7,746 bases of DNA from Deltaproteobacteria bacterium (GCA_003647095.1 QMME01000180.1:1-7746); one strand, 5' to 3'; counted from the first letter of the stretch, positions 1-6,202 are shown. Numbers and translations are program-made. The notes: generated from the letters alone by a model not told the origin.

Positions 1-255
1 AAGGACGTGCTGCTGGTGGAGGACATCGTCGACACCGGCCTGACCATGCGCTACCTGCTCGACAACCTCTCCACGCGCCGGCCCCGCCGCCTGCAGGTGT
101 GCTCGCTGCTGGACAAGCCGGCCAGGCGCCGGGTCGAGGTGCCCATCGATTTTCTGGGTTTCACGGTCCCGGACGTGTTCGTGGTGGGCTACGGCCTCGA
201 CTACCGCGGTCTCTACCGCAACCTGGACTTCATCGGCAAGCTGCGGGACGCCTGA
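1..255 (+). CDS. hpt: Hypoxanthine phosphoribosyltransferase, C-terminal part (5' end outside window)
   Basis: The gene enters the window already in frame and ends at TGA 253-255, leaving about 84 C-terminal residues. The sequence shows the PRPP-binding loop VLLVEDIVDTGLT near the start and, close to the end, VPDVFVVGYGLDYRGLYRN followed by IGKL. Both are hallmark segments of purine salvage 6-oxopurine phosphoribosyltransferases. In the family the two adjacent acidic residues (E-D) of the loop bind the ribose of PRPP, and the VGYGLDY segment lines the purine pocket. The enzyme converts hypoxanthine (and often guanine) plus PRPP to IMP or GMP in the cytoplasm. The visible half looks intact. 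It is followed by a repeat-bearing non-coding stretch, and no gene overlaps its 3' end. Identification is firm; hypoxanthine versus guanine preference cannot be read from this part. Confidence 0.93.
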   Translation, partial: KDVLLVEDIVDTGLTMRYLLDNLSTRRPRRLQVCSLLDKPARRRVEVPIDFLGFTVPDVFVVGYGLDYRGLYRNLDFIGKLRDA

Positions 256-267
256 GCTTTCCGTCCT

Positions 268-360
268 GGGCGGCGTGGGTGTTTCGGGCCGTGCCCGTGC
301 GTGGCGTGCCGGGCGGCATGGGTGTTTCGGGCCGTGCCTGTGCGTGGCGTGCTGGGCGGC
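268..360. repeat. 43-bp tandem direct repeat, about 2.2 copies
   Basis: Copy 1 spans 268-310 and copy 2 spans 311-353. They match at 40 of 43 positions; the differences are at 275/318, 296/339 and 310/353. A third partial copy (GGGCGGC) follows at 354-360. The unit is G/C-rich and contains the core TGGGTGTTTCGGGCC. The 43-bp period is not a multiple of three, so reading frames shift between copies, which argues against coding. It lies just downstream of the hpt stop codon. Confidence 0.85.
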
Positions 361-427
361 TCGGGGCCGCACTCTCGTGCTCACTTCGCGCAGCAGCCAG
401 AGCACATCCCCTCGCCGCCTGCTTCAT

Positions 428-450
428 GGGCGGCATGGGTGTTTCGGGCC
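428..450. repeat. Detached third copy of the repeat core
   Basis: The first 23 bases of repeat copy 2 (311-333) recur exactly here, 117 bp downstream. After that the sequence diverges into a T-rich run (454-467) inside the candidate promoter of the membrane-protein gene at 518. The 67 bases between the tandem block and this copy show nothing I recognise. Confidence 0.8.
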
Positions 451-456
451 CGGTTT

Positions 457-485
457 TTGCTTTTTTCCCGGGGATGTCGTATTAC
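457..485 (+). promoter_or_regulatory. Candidate sigma70-type promoter for the membrane-protein gene
   Basis: TTGCTT (457-462) and TATTAC (480-485) are separated by 17 bp and resemble -35 and -10 hexamers. The site lies about 32 bp upstream of the ATG at 518 in a locally AT-richer patch. A start near 492 would leave a short leader containing the GGAGA ribosome-binding site at 506-510. This was found by eye; promoter consensus in this lineage is not established here. Confidence 0.35.
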
Positions 486-517
486 AGCAGGGAAACTGCC
501 GTGACGGAGAGACAGTC

Positions 518-1312
518 ATGCCGGATGCAGAGGAAAGACGGGTAATCGAGGCGCCGCCGCCCCGGCGCAAGCGCGGCGGCGGGGCCAAGGCGTTGTTCGT
601 GTTGCTGGTGATCCTGGCCCTGGCCGGGGTCATCGTCTACCTGTTGAGCCTGATCAACTCCAAGCGCTTCTTCCTGGTTCCCGAGGGCGGCGAGCTGGTG
701 GTCAAGAAGGGCATCTTCTTCCCGGTGGGCAACGAACTGTACCGGCCCACCGACCCGGAACAGGCCCGGCTCTACCAGCCCATCGAGCTGCCCGAGCAGC
801 TGCGCCATGCCGCGGCCCTGCAGTTCGAGGACCTGCCCTCGCTCAACCGGGAGCTGGCCAAGTACCTCATCGAGCATGCCGAGCGCATGGTCTTTTCCGA
901 CGACGACAAGTTCTACCAGCGCGGCCGGGCCTACCTGGAGCGGGTCAGCCACCTGCACGGGCTGGACCCCCAGCAGATAGAAAAGGTAAAGTCGCTGCAG
1001 GCCGACGTCGATTACCTCGAGGCCAAGCGTTCCTACCAGGGGGTGGAGAAGATCCTCGAGAGGGCGTTGCGCAAGTTCCGCAAGGCGCAGGCCTTCGGCA
1101 GCGGCCGCTTCCAGGACGCCGACGTGTGGATCGCCAAGATCGGCAACCTGCTGGATGCCATCAAGCGCGCCAAGGCCTCCGCCCCGGCCTCCGCCCCGGC
1201 CACCGGCCCGGCCCCGGAGACACCTCCCGCAGCGCCAGCGCCGCAGCAGCCTGCTCCGCCGTCACAGCAGCCCGCTCCCGCCCCGGCTGCTCCCCCGGCG
1301 CAGGGCATCTAG
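518..1312 (+). CDS. Single-pass membrane protein with Pro/Ala-rich C-terminal tail, function unknown
   Basis: The product has 264 residues. I chose ATG 518 because GGAGA lies seven bases upstream; the open frame runs further back only through the non-coding repeats. Residues 1-24 are charged and end in a basic cluster (RRKRGGGAK). A hydrophobic helix follows at about 25-46 (ALFVLLVILALAGVIVYLL). The basic N-terminal flank predicts a cytoplasmic N-terminus and an external body. Residues 50-220 are soluble, mostly helical and charged, with no catalytic motif I recognise. The last 45 residues are almost only Pro, Ala, Ser and Gln, like a wall-spanning or flexible linker. Pro/Ala-rich proteins of this kind are often mislabelled as IF-2-like in high-GC deltaproteobacteria; nothing here supports a translation factor. 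The gene is convergent with the carbamate kinase gene. Confidence 0.8.
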   Translation: MPDAEERRVIEAPPPRRKRGGGAKALFVLLVILALAGVIVYLLSLINSKRFFLVPEGGELVVKKGIFFPVGNELYRPTDPEQARLYQPIELPEQLRHAAALQFEDLPSLNRELAKYLIEHAERMVFSDDDKFYQRGRAYLERVSHLHGLDPQQIEKVKSLQADVDYLEAKRSYQGVEKILERALRKFRKAQAFGSGRFQDADVWIAKIGNLLDAIKRAKASAPASAPATGPAPETPPAAPAPQQPAPPSQQPAPAPAAPPAQGI

Positions 1313-1319
1313 GTTCCCG

Positions 1320-1342
1320 CCGGCGGTTGCCGCGCCGCCCGG
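1320..1342. terminator. Weak GC-rich hairpin between convergent genes
   Basis: CCGGCGG at 1320-1326 can pair with 1335-1342, with one bulged C at 1340 and an eight-base loop. It sits in the 61-bp gap between the stop codons of two converging genes. The following bases (GGTATTTCC) give only a poor T-tract on the + strand, so a role as a bidirectional terminator is speculative. Confidence 0.22.
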
Positions 1343-1373
1343 CCGGTATTTCCAGCAGGGTGTAGCCCGGAGT

Positions 1374-2324
1374 TCAGGAGAGGATGCGGGTGCCGGCCCG
1401 CCCGGCCAGGGCCTCGGCCAGGTCGTCGGGCTGGGTGATCACCGCCTCGCGGCCGCCCTGTTCCAGGAAACGGCAGGCGGCCTCGATCTTGGGTCCCATG
1501 GAGCCGGCCGGGAACTGTCCTTCCTCCAGGTAGCGCCGGGCCTGGTCCAGGGTGAGCCGGTCGATCTTCTGCTGCCCGGGCTTGCCGAAGTCCAGGTAGA
1601 CGCCGTCGACGGCAGTGGAGATTATGAACAGGTCGGCGCCCAGGTCGGCGGCCAGCAGGGCGCTGGCGTAGTCCTTGTCGATGACCGCGGCCACTCCCTG
1701 CAGCTCGCCCTGCCCGTTGCGGATCACGGGGATACCGCCGCCGCCCACGGCCACCACCACGAAACCTTCCCGTACCAGGCTGCGAATGGCGTCCAGCTCG
1801 ACGATCTGCCGCGGTTGCGGCGAGGCCACCACGCGGCGCCAGCCCCGGCCGGCGTCCTCGCGCACCTGCCAGCCTTCCTGCTCGGCATGCCGGTGCGCCG
1901 TGGCCTCGTCCATGAAAGAGCCGATGGGCTTGGAGGGATTCTGGAAGGCCGGGTCGTCGCGGTCCACCAGTACCTGGGTGACCACCGTCACCGGCCGGTA
2001 GTCGAGGCCGGCCCGGGCGAACTCGTTGGTCAGCGACTGCTGGATCATGTAGCCGATGGATCCCTGGGTGTCGGCGCCGATGGAGTCGAGCGGCACCGGG
2101 TGCAGCTCGGCCAGGCTCAGCTCGCAGCGACGCAGGATGAAGCCCACCTGGGGGCCGTTGCCGTGGGTGACCACCACGTTCCAGCCCTGCTCCAGCATGT
2201 GGGTGATGTGCCGGCAGGTCTCCCGGGTCACCGCGAACTGGTCGCTGACGCGCTCGTGGTCCTTGTCCTTGATGAGCGAGTTGCCGCCGATGGCCAGCAC
2301 CGCCAGCTTTCTTGCCGTCGCCAT
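1374..2324 (-). CDS. arcC: Carbamate kinase
   Basis: A full-length 316-residue amino acid kinase-fold enzyme, the usual size for carbamate kinase (EC 2.7.2.2). It interconverts carbamoyl phosphate plus ADP with carbamate plus ATP, and physiologically it usually makes ATP. Visible family signatures are AIGGNSL (11-17), THGNGPQVG (53-61), the D-x-x-GADTQGSIGYM segment (80-93), VAVGGGGIPV (191-200), AVIDKDYASALLA (213-225), TAVDGVY (237-243) and FPAGSMGPKIEAA (271-283). The start is ATG at 2324-2322, with AGGAGG at 2336-2331 and a six-base spacer. That ribosome-binding site overlaps the stop codon of the upstream transcarbamylase gene, so the two are cotranscribed and probably translationally coupled. 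The symbol follows the arginine deiminase-pathway gene, but no deiminase or antiporter gene is visible here. The gene could instead serve another carbamoyl-releasing pathway, as YqeA/YgeA-type paralogues do. Confidence 0.93.
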   Translation of the reverse strand: MATARKLAVLAIGGNSLIKDKDHERVSDQFAVTRETCRHITHMLEQGWNVVVTHGNGPQVGFILRRCELSLAELHPVPLDSIGADTQGSIGYMIQQSLTNEFARAGLDYRPVTVVTQVLVDRDDPAFQNPSKPIGSFMDEATAHRHAEQEGWQVREDAGRGWRRVVASPQPRQIVELDAIRSLVREGFVVVAVGGGGIPVIRNGQGELQGVAAVIDKDYASALLAADLGADLFIISTAVDGVYLDFGKPGQQKIDRLTLDQARRYLEEGQFPAGSMGPKIEAACRFLEQGGREAVITQPDDLAEALAGRAGTRILS

Positions 2325-2330
2325 GATCGT

Positions 2331-2336
2331 CCTCCT
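2331..2336 (-). promoter_or_regulatory. Ribosome-binding site AGGAGG overlapping the upstream stop codon
   Basis: On the minus strand the TAG stop of the transcarbamylase gene (2337-2335) overlaps this consensus Shine-Dalgarno sequence, which precedes the carbamate kinase ATG by six bases. Only ten bases separate the two coding regions. The arrangement fixes the carbamate kinase start and suggests coupled translation. Confidence 0.8.
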
Positions 2337-3357
2337 AGGCTTCCAGCCCGCCCATGGTCATGGCCATGACCGCCTTCTGCACGTGCAGGCGGTTTTCGGC
2401 CACGTCGTAAATGATGGAGCGCTCCGACGAGGCCACGGCGTCGGTGACCTCGTGGCCGCGGTCGATGGGCATGGGGTGGGTGAACAGGGCCTGGCGGGTG
2501 CGCTTCATCTTCTCCTCGTCGCAGATCCACTCCTGGTGCTTCAGCGAGCGCTCTATCTCCTCGGCCTTGTGGAACTCGCCGTCGTGGTAGGCCGCCGGGT
2601 GCATCCAGTTGCGCGAGTAGACCACGTCGGCACCGTCGTAACATTCCACCGGGTCGTGGCTGATCTCGAAACTGCGGCCGTTGAGCCGGCAGTTTTTCTT
2701 CACCTGCTCGATCACCTGCGGGTCCAGGTCGTAGCCCTCCGGGTAGGCCAGGGTCACGTCCATGCCGAAACGCGAGCCGATGAGCAGGCTTTCCTGCACC
2801 GAGCACCAGGAACGGGCCAGGGCACCGTGTCCCCATACCTGCAACAGCTTCTTGCCGGCCACCTGCTCGCGGCCGAAGTGCTGCCACAGCCCCAGCATGT
2901 CGGCCAGGCCCTGGAAGGGATGGAACTTGTCATGGGCCATGGATACCACCGGGATCTCCGCCCAGCGGGCGTATTCCTCGAGCAGGCGCTGGCCCTCGCC
3001 GTAGGCGGGGATCTTGTCCTCGAGGATGCGGATGCCCAGGCCGCAGGCGTAGCGGCTCATCACCTTGGCGGCGTCTTCCACCGTCTCGCCGGCCGACCTG
3101 GCCGTCTTCAGGCGCATGGATTTGGGCTCCAGGAACTGGGCGTGCCCGCCCAGCTCGGTGGCGGCGCATTCGAAGCTCTGGCGGGTGCGCACCGAGGGAT
3201 TGTAGAAGAACATGAAGAAGGTCTTGCGTTCGAGCACGCGGGCGTATTTCTCGCTCCAGCGCTCGCGCTTCATGTCCTCGGCCAGCTCCAGGATCTTGAC
3301 CAGTTCCTCGAGCGTCCAGTCCTGGGTGCAGAGAAGGTGTTTTCCGGAAATCTTCAT
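2335..3357 (-). CDS. Aspartate/ornithine carbamoyltransferase-family enzyme, substrate uncertain
   Basis: A complete 340-residue transcarbamylase with both family domains. The carbamoyl-phosphate site is clear: N-P-SVRTRQSFE at 53-63 (the S-x-R-T-R loop) and HPFQ-G-LAD at 146-153. The amine-side signatures depart from standard ornithine carbamoyltransferase. Where DxxSMG is expected there is VVYSRNW (245-251), and where HCLP is expected there is HPMP (294-297), followed by IDRGHEVTD and AENRLHVQKA. The Y-x-K/R-N/S-W pattern recalls N-acetyl- or N-succinyl-ornithine carbamoyltransferases and YgeW-type enzymes. The start is ATG 3357-3355 with AAGGAG seven bases upstream (3370-3365); the longer open frame has no better start. 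It heads an operon with carbamate kinase ten bases downstream. That favours a catabolic role: phosphorolysis of a carbamoylated compound to carbamoyl phosphate, then ATP. Family assignment is firm; ornithine, acylated ornithine or another amine is inference. Confidence 0.9.
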   Translation of the reverse strand: MKISGKHLLCTQDWTLEELVKILELAEDMKRERWSEKYARVLERKTFFMFFYNPSVRTRQSFECAATELGGHAQFLEPKSMRLKTARSAGETVEDAAKVMSRYACGLGIRILEDKIPAYGEGQRLLEEYARWAEIPVVSMAHDKFHPFQGLADMLGLWQHFGREQVAGKKLLQVWGHGALARSWCSVQESLLIGSRFGMDVTLAYPEGYDLDPQVIEQVKKNCRLNGRSFEISHDPVECYDGADVVYSRNWMHPAAYHDGEFHKAEEIERSLKHQEWICDEEKMKRTRQALFTHPMPIDRGHEVTDAVASSERSIIYDVAENRLHVQKAVMAMTMGGLEA

Positions 3358-3376
3358 GGTGCTACTCCTTTTTCGG

Positions 3377-3421
3377 CTGGCCCGGTCGCGGCTGGTGTCG
3401 CCGGCCGTGCCGGGCTGCCAG
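3377..3421 (-). promoter_or_regulatory. Long imperfect hairpin in the transcarbamylase leader
   Basis: On the minus strand CTGGCAGCCCGG (3421-3410) can pair with CCGGGCCAG (3385-3377), leaving a small internal bulge. The stem then continues imperfectly through GGCCGG/CCAGCC toward a short loop near 3395-3400. It ends six bases before the AAGGAG ribosome-binding site of the transcarbamylase gene, a position where it could affect translation initiation. G/C-rich intergenic DNA often folds by chance, so function is unproven. Confidence 0.3.
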
Positions 3422-3427
3422 CTTGCG

Positions 3428-3435
3428 ATTGTATA
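3428..3435 (-). promoter_or_regulatory. Possible -10 element for the transcarbamylase operon
   Basis: The minus strand reads TATACAAT here, an AT-rich octamer in otherwise G/C-rich divergent intergenic DNA, about 70 bases upstream of the transcarbamylase start. No convincing -35 hexamer lies 16-18 bp further upstream, so the call is weak. If correct, the leader would contain the hairpin at 3377-3421. Confidence 0.2.
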
Positions 3436-3497
3436 GAGATCCTGCCTCGCTTCCGGCCGGTTGCCCGGAGGAGGAGAACTTTGATAGGGTGGAATCG

Positions 3498-4382
3498 ATG
3501 AAAATGTCAAGAACATGCTTGCTGGTGGTCGCCCTGGTGCTGCCCTCCTGCAGCAACGGCGGCAAGGAATCGCCCTGCCTGGCCGAGGACCTGGGCCAGT
3601 TCGCCTTCGTGCGCCAGCAACGACTGGCCGGCGGCGGTTGCCGGGCCTGGTACCGTTCGAGCCAGGGACGGCAAGCGGTGGCCGAGGTGCTGCCGGGCCG
3701 GCAGCAACCGCTGGACCGGCAGGGCCGGCCGGTGAAGTTCGAGCGCCACGTGGTGCTGGAGCGCCGGGACGGCGACGACACCCTGGTGGGCTGGCACCAC
3801 GGCCGGCTGGGGGTGAAGCTGCGGCTTGGCGATTTCGCCGTGGCCCAGGGGCCGGTGCTGCGGGCCTACCTGTTTCGCTATCCCTCGGACCTGGAGGCCG
3901 ACTTCGAGGCCCTGCGGCAGCAGGCCGAGCAGCTGCGCCGCCAGGCCGCCCGCCGCCCCGATGCCGCCGGCCTGCACCTGGCCGCGGCCCGCAAGTGGCT
4001 CAAGGCCCGGAAGACCGAACTGGCGGTACAGGAGATATACGCGGCGCTCGATGCCGATCGCCTCTGCGCCGACTGCTACCGGGAGCTGTACGACATCTTC
4101 CGCAAGCAGGCCCAGTGGGACCTGGCCATCCGCTCGGCGCGCCGCCTGTCGGGCCTGCGCCCGGACGATCCCCGGCCGCACGCGCTGCTGGGAGACATCT
4201 ACTTCGAGGTAAAAAACGGGCAGCTGGCCCTGGCCGCCTACCGCCGCGCCCTGGAGCTGGGGCTGAGCGGCTCCGAGGGCCAGCGGGTGCGGGGGCGTAT
4301 CGGCAAGCTCGAGGGGGGGCTGTACATGATCAAGGTCCTGCCCCGGCCGCTGTATCACGACCAGAAAGACGGGGGTGATTAG
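3498..4382 (+). CDS. Putative lipoprotein with TPR-like repeats
   Basis: The product has 294 residues if translation begins at ATG 3498; GTG 3489 and ATG 3504 are in-frame alternatives. The N-terminus (MKMSRTCLLVVALVLPSC) is a short lipoprotein-type signal with a probable lipidated Cys18. Its lipobox L-P-S-C is imperfect because Pro is unusual at that position. Residues 25-130 form a domain I do not recognise, containing a W-Y-R-S and a G-W-H-H segment. From about 156 to 258 come helical pairs of TPR type: AARKWLKARKTELAVQEIY, then AQWDLAIRSARRL ending in LRPDDPRPHALLGDIY, then GQLALAAYRRALELG. A C-A-D-C pair lies at 190-193 at a repeat boundary. TPR lipoproteins usually scaffold envelope complexes; the partner is unknown. 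The gene is divergent from the transcarbamylase operon and lies 93 bp upstream of another lipoprotein gene. Confidence 0.82.
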   Translation: MKMSRTCLLVVALVLPSCSNGGKESPCLAEDLGQFAFVRQQRLAGGGCRAWYRSSQGRQAVAEVLPGRQQPLDRQGRPVKFERHVVLERRDGDDTLVGWHHGRLGVKLRLGDFAVAQGPVLRAYLFRYPSDLEADFEALRQQAEQLRRQAARRPDAAGLHLAAARKWLKARKTELAVQEIYAALDADRLCADCYRELYDIFRKQAQWDLAIRSARRLSGLRPDDPRPHALLGDIYFEVKNGQLALAAYRRALELGLSGSEGQRVRGRIGKLEGGLYMIKVLPRPLYHDQKDGGD

Positions 4383-4395
4383 CCGGTTGCCCGGC
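4382..4395. repeat. Small hairpin at the 3' end of the TPR lipoprotein gene, 13-mer shared with 3456-3468
   Basis: GCCGG-TTGC-CCGGC forms a perfect 5-bp stem with a four-base loop, beginning on the last base of the TAG stop codon. The 13-mer GCCGGTTGCCCGG also occurs at 3456-3468, upstream of the same lipoprotein gene, where the stem shortens to four pairs. No T-tract follows, so a terminator role is doubtful. Confidence 0.4.
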
Positions 4396-4424
4396 TTGTC
4401 AAACGGGTTGCCGCTGGGTAGACT
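4396..4424 (+). promoter_or_regulatory. Candidate promoter for the Cys-rich lipoprotein gene
   Basis: TTGTCA (4396-4401) and TAGACT (4419-4424) are separated by exactly 17 bp. They match the sigma70 -35 and -10 consensus at five and four of six positions. A start near 4431 would give a leader of about 45 bases ending in the GGGAGG ribosome-binding site (4465-4470). This would let the Cys-rich gene and the small gene after it be expressed separately from the TPR gene. Confidence 0.42.
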
Positions 4425-4475
4425 CGGCCTGTGCCCGTGGAAAAAACACTTGGCCGCCTGGCCCGGGAGGTTGTG

Positions 4476-6182
4476 ATGAAAAAGGTGTTGCAGGTGGTGA
4501 TGCTGCTGTCGACCCTGGCCCTGTGGCTGGGGGCCTGTTCCTCTTCACAGCAGGCAAGCTGCACCGGCCCCGACGACTGCCCAGCCGGTCAGGTGTGCGG
4601 TGCCGACGGCAAGTGCCATGACCAGGGCCCGGACGACGGCAGCGACGGCGGTGATCTCGACGGCGGCGATCCCGGCCCCGCCGACGGCGATTCCGGCCCC
4701 AAGCCCTGCACCCACGACCGCGAGTGCCCGCCCGACAAGGTCTGCGACATCTCCAGCGGCCAGTGCATCGACGGCCAGGCCTGCCAGGCCTCTTACAACT
4801 GTCCCGCCGGCCAGTACTGCGAACCCACGGGCAAGGTGTGCAAGACCCGCAGCGAGCTGTGCGAGCCCTGTACCATCGACGAGCAGTGCCCCGACCCGGG
4901 CATGGGCGACCTGTGCATCGAGTATGCCGACGGCCACTTTTGCGGCCAGCACTGCGACCCGGCCCAGTGCCCGCCCGGCTACGTGTGCGACCAGAGCGCC
5001 GGTTCGGGCTCGCCGGCCAGCCACGGCCAGTGCCGCTCCAACACCGGCGAGTGCGGTTCCACCTTCGTTTGCCACGAGGACGGCGACTGCGCCGCCAACA
5101 AGGTCTGCAACAAGGCCACCGGCAAGTGCGTGGCCAAGTGCCAGGATATCGGCTGTCCGCCCGGGCAGGTGTGCCATGCCACCGGCCACTGCGGGGCGGC
5201 CTGCGGCTCCGATGCCGACTGCACGGCCCTGGGCGACGGTCTCATCTGCTGCACCGGCCCGGGTCAGCCGGTGAGCTTCTGCACCCAGGAACAGGTGGGG
5301 GTGTGTCGTCCCGCCGGCTGCGTGGCCCACGCCGAGTGCACGCTTACCGAGGGCGAGTCGCTGGGCTACTGCGACAAGCGTGACGGCCAGTGCAAGACCG
5401 GCTGCCGTTACGGCGGCGAGATCGGAGTGGTCACCGACTGCAAGTCGGGCTACGAGTGCCAGTGCGTAAACGGCACGGTCACCTGCGACAACTTCGACTG
5501 CTGCCCCGATCCCGGCAGCGGGGAAAGCTGCGTGTGCAATCCCGAGATCGAAGACTGCTCACAGGTCTCGGTCTGCGACAACGGCCAGTGCGTCAAGATC
5601 CCCTGCTACGAGCGGGGCGTGGCCGTGGCCTGCGCCGCCCACAACCTCTGCTGCGGCTTCCCGGTGGGCGATTACTACGCCTGCCCGAGCGACATCAGCG
5701 AGGGCGACTGCTACCTGGCCGACAAGGACGCCTGGTGCGCCGCCTGCGGCGAAGAGGGCAAGTCCTGCGATACCCCGGGGCTGGGGCACGGCGAACCGGG
5801 AGTGTGCCTGTCGGATCAGAAGGACGGCAACACCTACTGCCACCCGGCCTGCCGCGACACCAACGACTGCCCGGCCACCTGGAGCTGCAACTACGCCTAC
5901 GGCCAGGGCTGCCAGGATGCCTCCAACTGCGAGCCCACCGCCACCTGCGACGTGATCGACAGGCGTTACGACGACCAGCAGCAGGTGCAGGAGACGAAGG
6001 GTTGCCTGTGCCAGACGGATGCGGACTGTCCCGCCGACATCAACGGCTTCCGGGCGGTGTGCGTCGACACCACCATCTGCGATTACACCGTGGACCCGCC
6101 CGATTGCCACCAGGACAAGCTGTGCAAGTTCGCCAAGGCCTGTCTCAGTCAAATAGGCTGCTCCGCCCTGCACGGCAACTGA
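4476..6182 (+). CDS. Large cysteine-rich outer-surface lipoprotein
   Basis: The product has 568 residues with the start at ATG 4476, GGGAGG lying five bases upstream. Residues 1-20 are a classical lipoprotein signal and L-G-A-C places the lipidated Cys at 21. An Asp/Gly/Pro-rich linker follows at about 49-77. The rest is cysteine-dense: I count about 79 Cys in the whole protein (near 14%). They fall in imperfect short modules such as C-x5-CPAGQVC-x5-C, C-x5-CPPDKVC-x6-C and CPPGQVC-x5-C. CC pairs and longer spacings appear in the middle (about residues 260-400). Such arrays resemble small disulfide-knotted repeats common in secreted proteins of Myxococcota-like bacteria. The linker could lift a disulfide-stabilised domain off the membrane. 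No catalytic motif is visible; adhesion or a structural surface role is inference. The gene is followed 20 bp later by the RHH-like gene. Confidence 0.87.
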   Translation: MKKVLQVVMLLSTLALWLGACSSSQQASCTGPDDCPAGQVCGADGKCHDQGPDDGSDGGDLDGGDPGPADGDSGPKPCTHDRECPPDKVCDISSGQCIDGQACQASYNCPAGQYCEPTGKVCKTRSELCEPCTIDEQCPDPGMGDLCIEYADGHFCGQHCDPAQCPPGYVCDQSAGSGSPASHGQCRSNTGECGSTFVCHEDGDCAANKVCNKATGKCVAKCQDIGCPPGQVCHATGHCGAACGSDADCTALGDGLICCTGPGQPVSFCTQEQVGVCRPAGCVAHAECTLTEGESLGYCDKRDGQCKTGCRYGGEIGVVTDCKSGYECQCVNGTVTCDNFDCCPDPGSGESCVCNPEIEDCSQVSVCDNGQCVKIPCYERGVAVACAAHNLCCGFPVGDYYACPSDISEGDCYLADKDAWCAACGEEGKSCDTPGLGHGEPGVCLSDQKDGNTYCHPACRDTNDCPATWSCNYAYGQGCQDASNCEPTATCDVIDRRYDDQQQVQETKGCLCQTDADCPADINGFRAVCVDTTICDYTVDPPDCHQDKLCKFAKACLSQIGCSALHGN

Positions 6183-6202
6183 GTTCCGGGAGGATGCAGA
6201 TC

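Noticed and set aside
268..450. CRISPR array
   Set aside because: Only two tandem copies and one distant core exist, with no regular unique spacers and no cas genes.
451..475. Rho-independent terminator for hpt (CCCGG, T-run, CCGGG)
   Set aside because: The T-runs lie inside the loop rather than after a stem, and the five-base stem is weak. The segment fits better as part of a promoter region.
275..517. Upstream extension of the membrane-protein reading frame through the tandem repeats (GTG at 275)
   Set aside because: The extension is Arg/Ala/Gly-rich shadow sequence over DNA repeats with a period not divisible by three. A good ribosome-binding site precedes ATG 518.
518..1312. Translation initiation factor IF-2
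   Set aside because: Only the Pro/Ala-rich tail suggests it. There is no G domain and the protein is membrane-anchored.
2056..3501. 481-codon open frame on the + strand opposite the transcarbamylase gene
   Set aside because: It is antisense to a gene with unmistakable family motifs. Its His/Val/Leu/Gly-rich composition is typical of a high-GC third-position shadow frame.
3515..4378. Alternative + strand frame inside the TPR lipoprotein gene
   Set aside because: It is Gly/Pro/Ala/Arg-rich with no domain, whereas the chosen frame has a lipoprotein signal and TPR helices.
4545..6173. Long minus-strand open frames opposite the Cys-rich lipoprotein gene
   Set aside because: They are Ala/Val/Gly-rich antisense shadows with no ribosome-binding site or recognisable domain. 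The sense frame has a signal peptide, lipobox and repeats.
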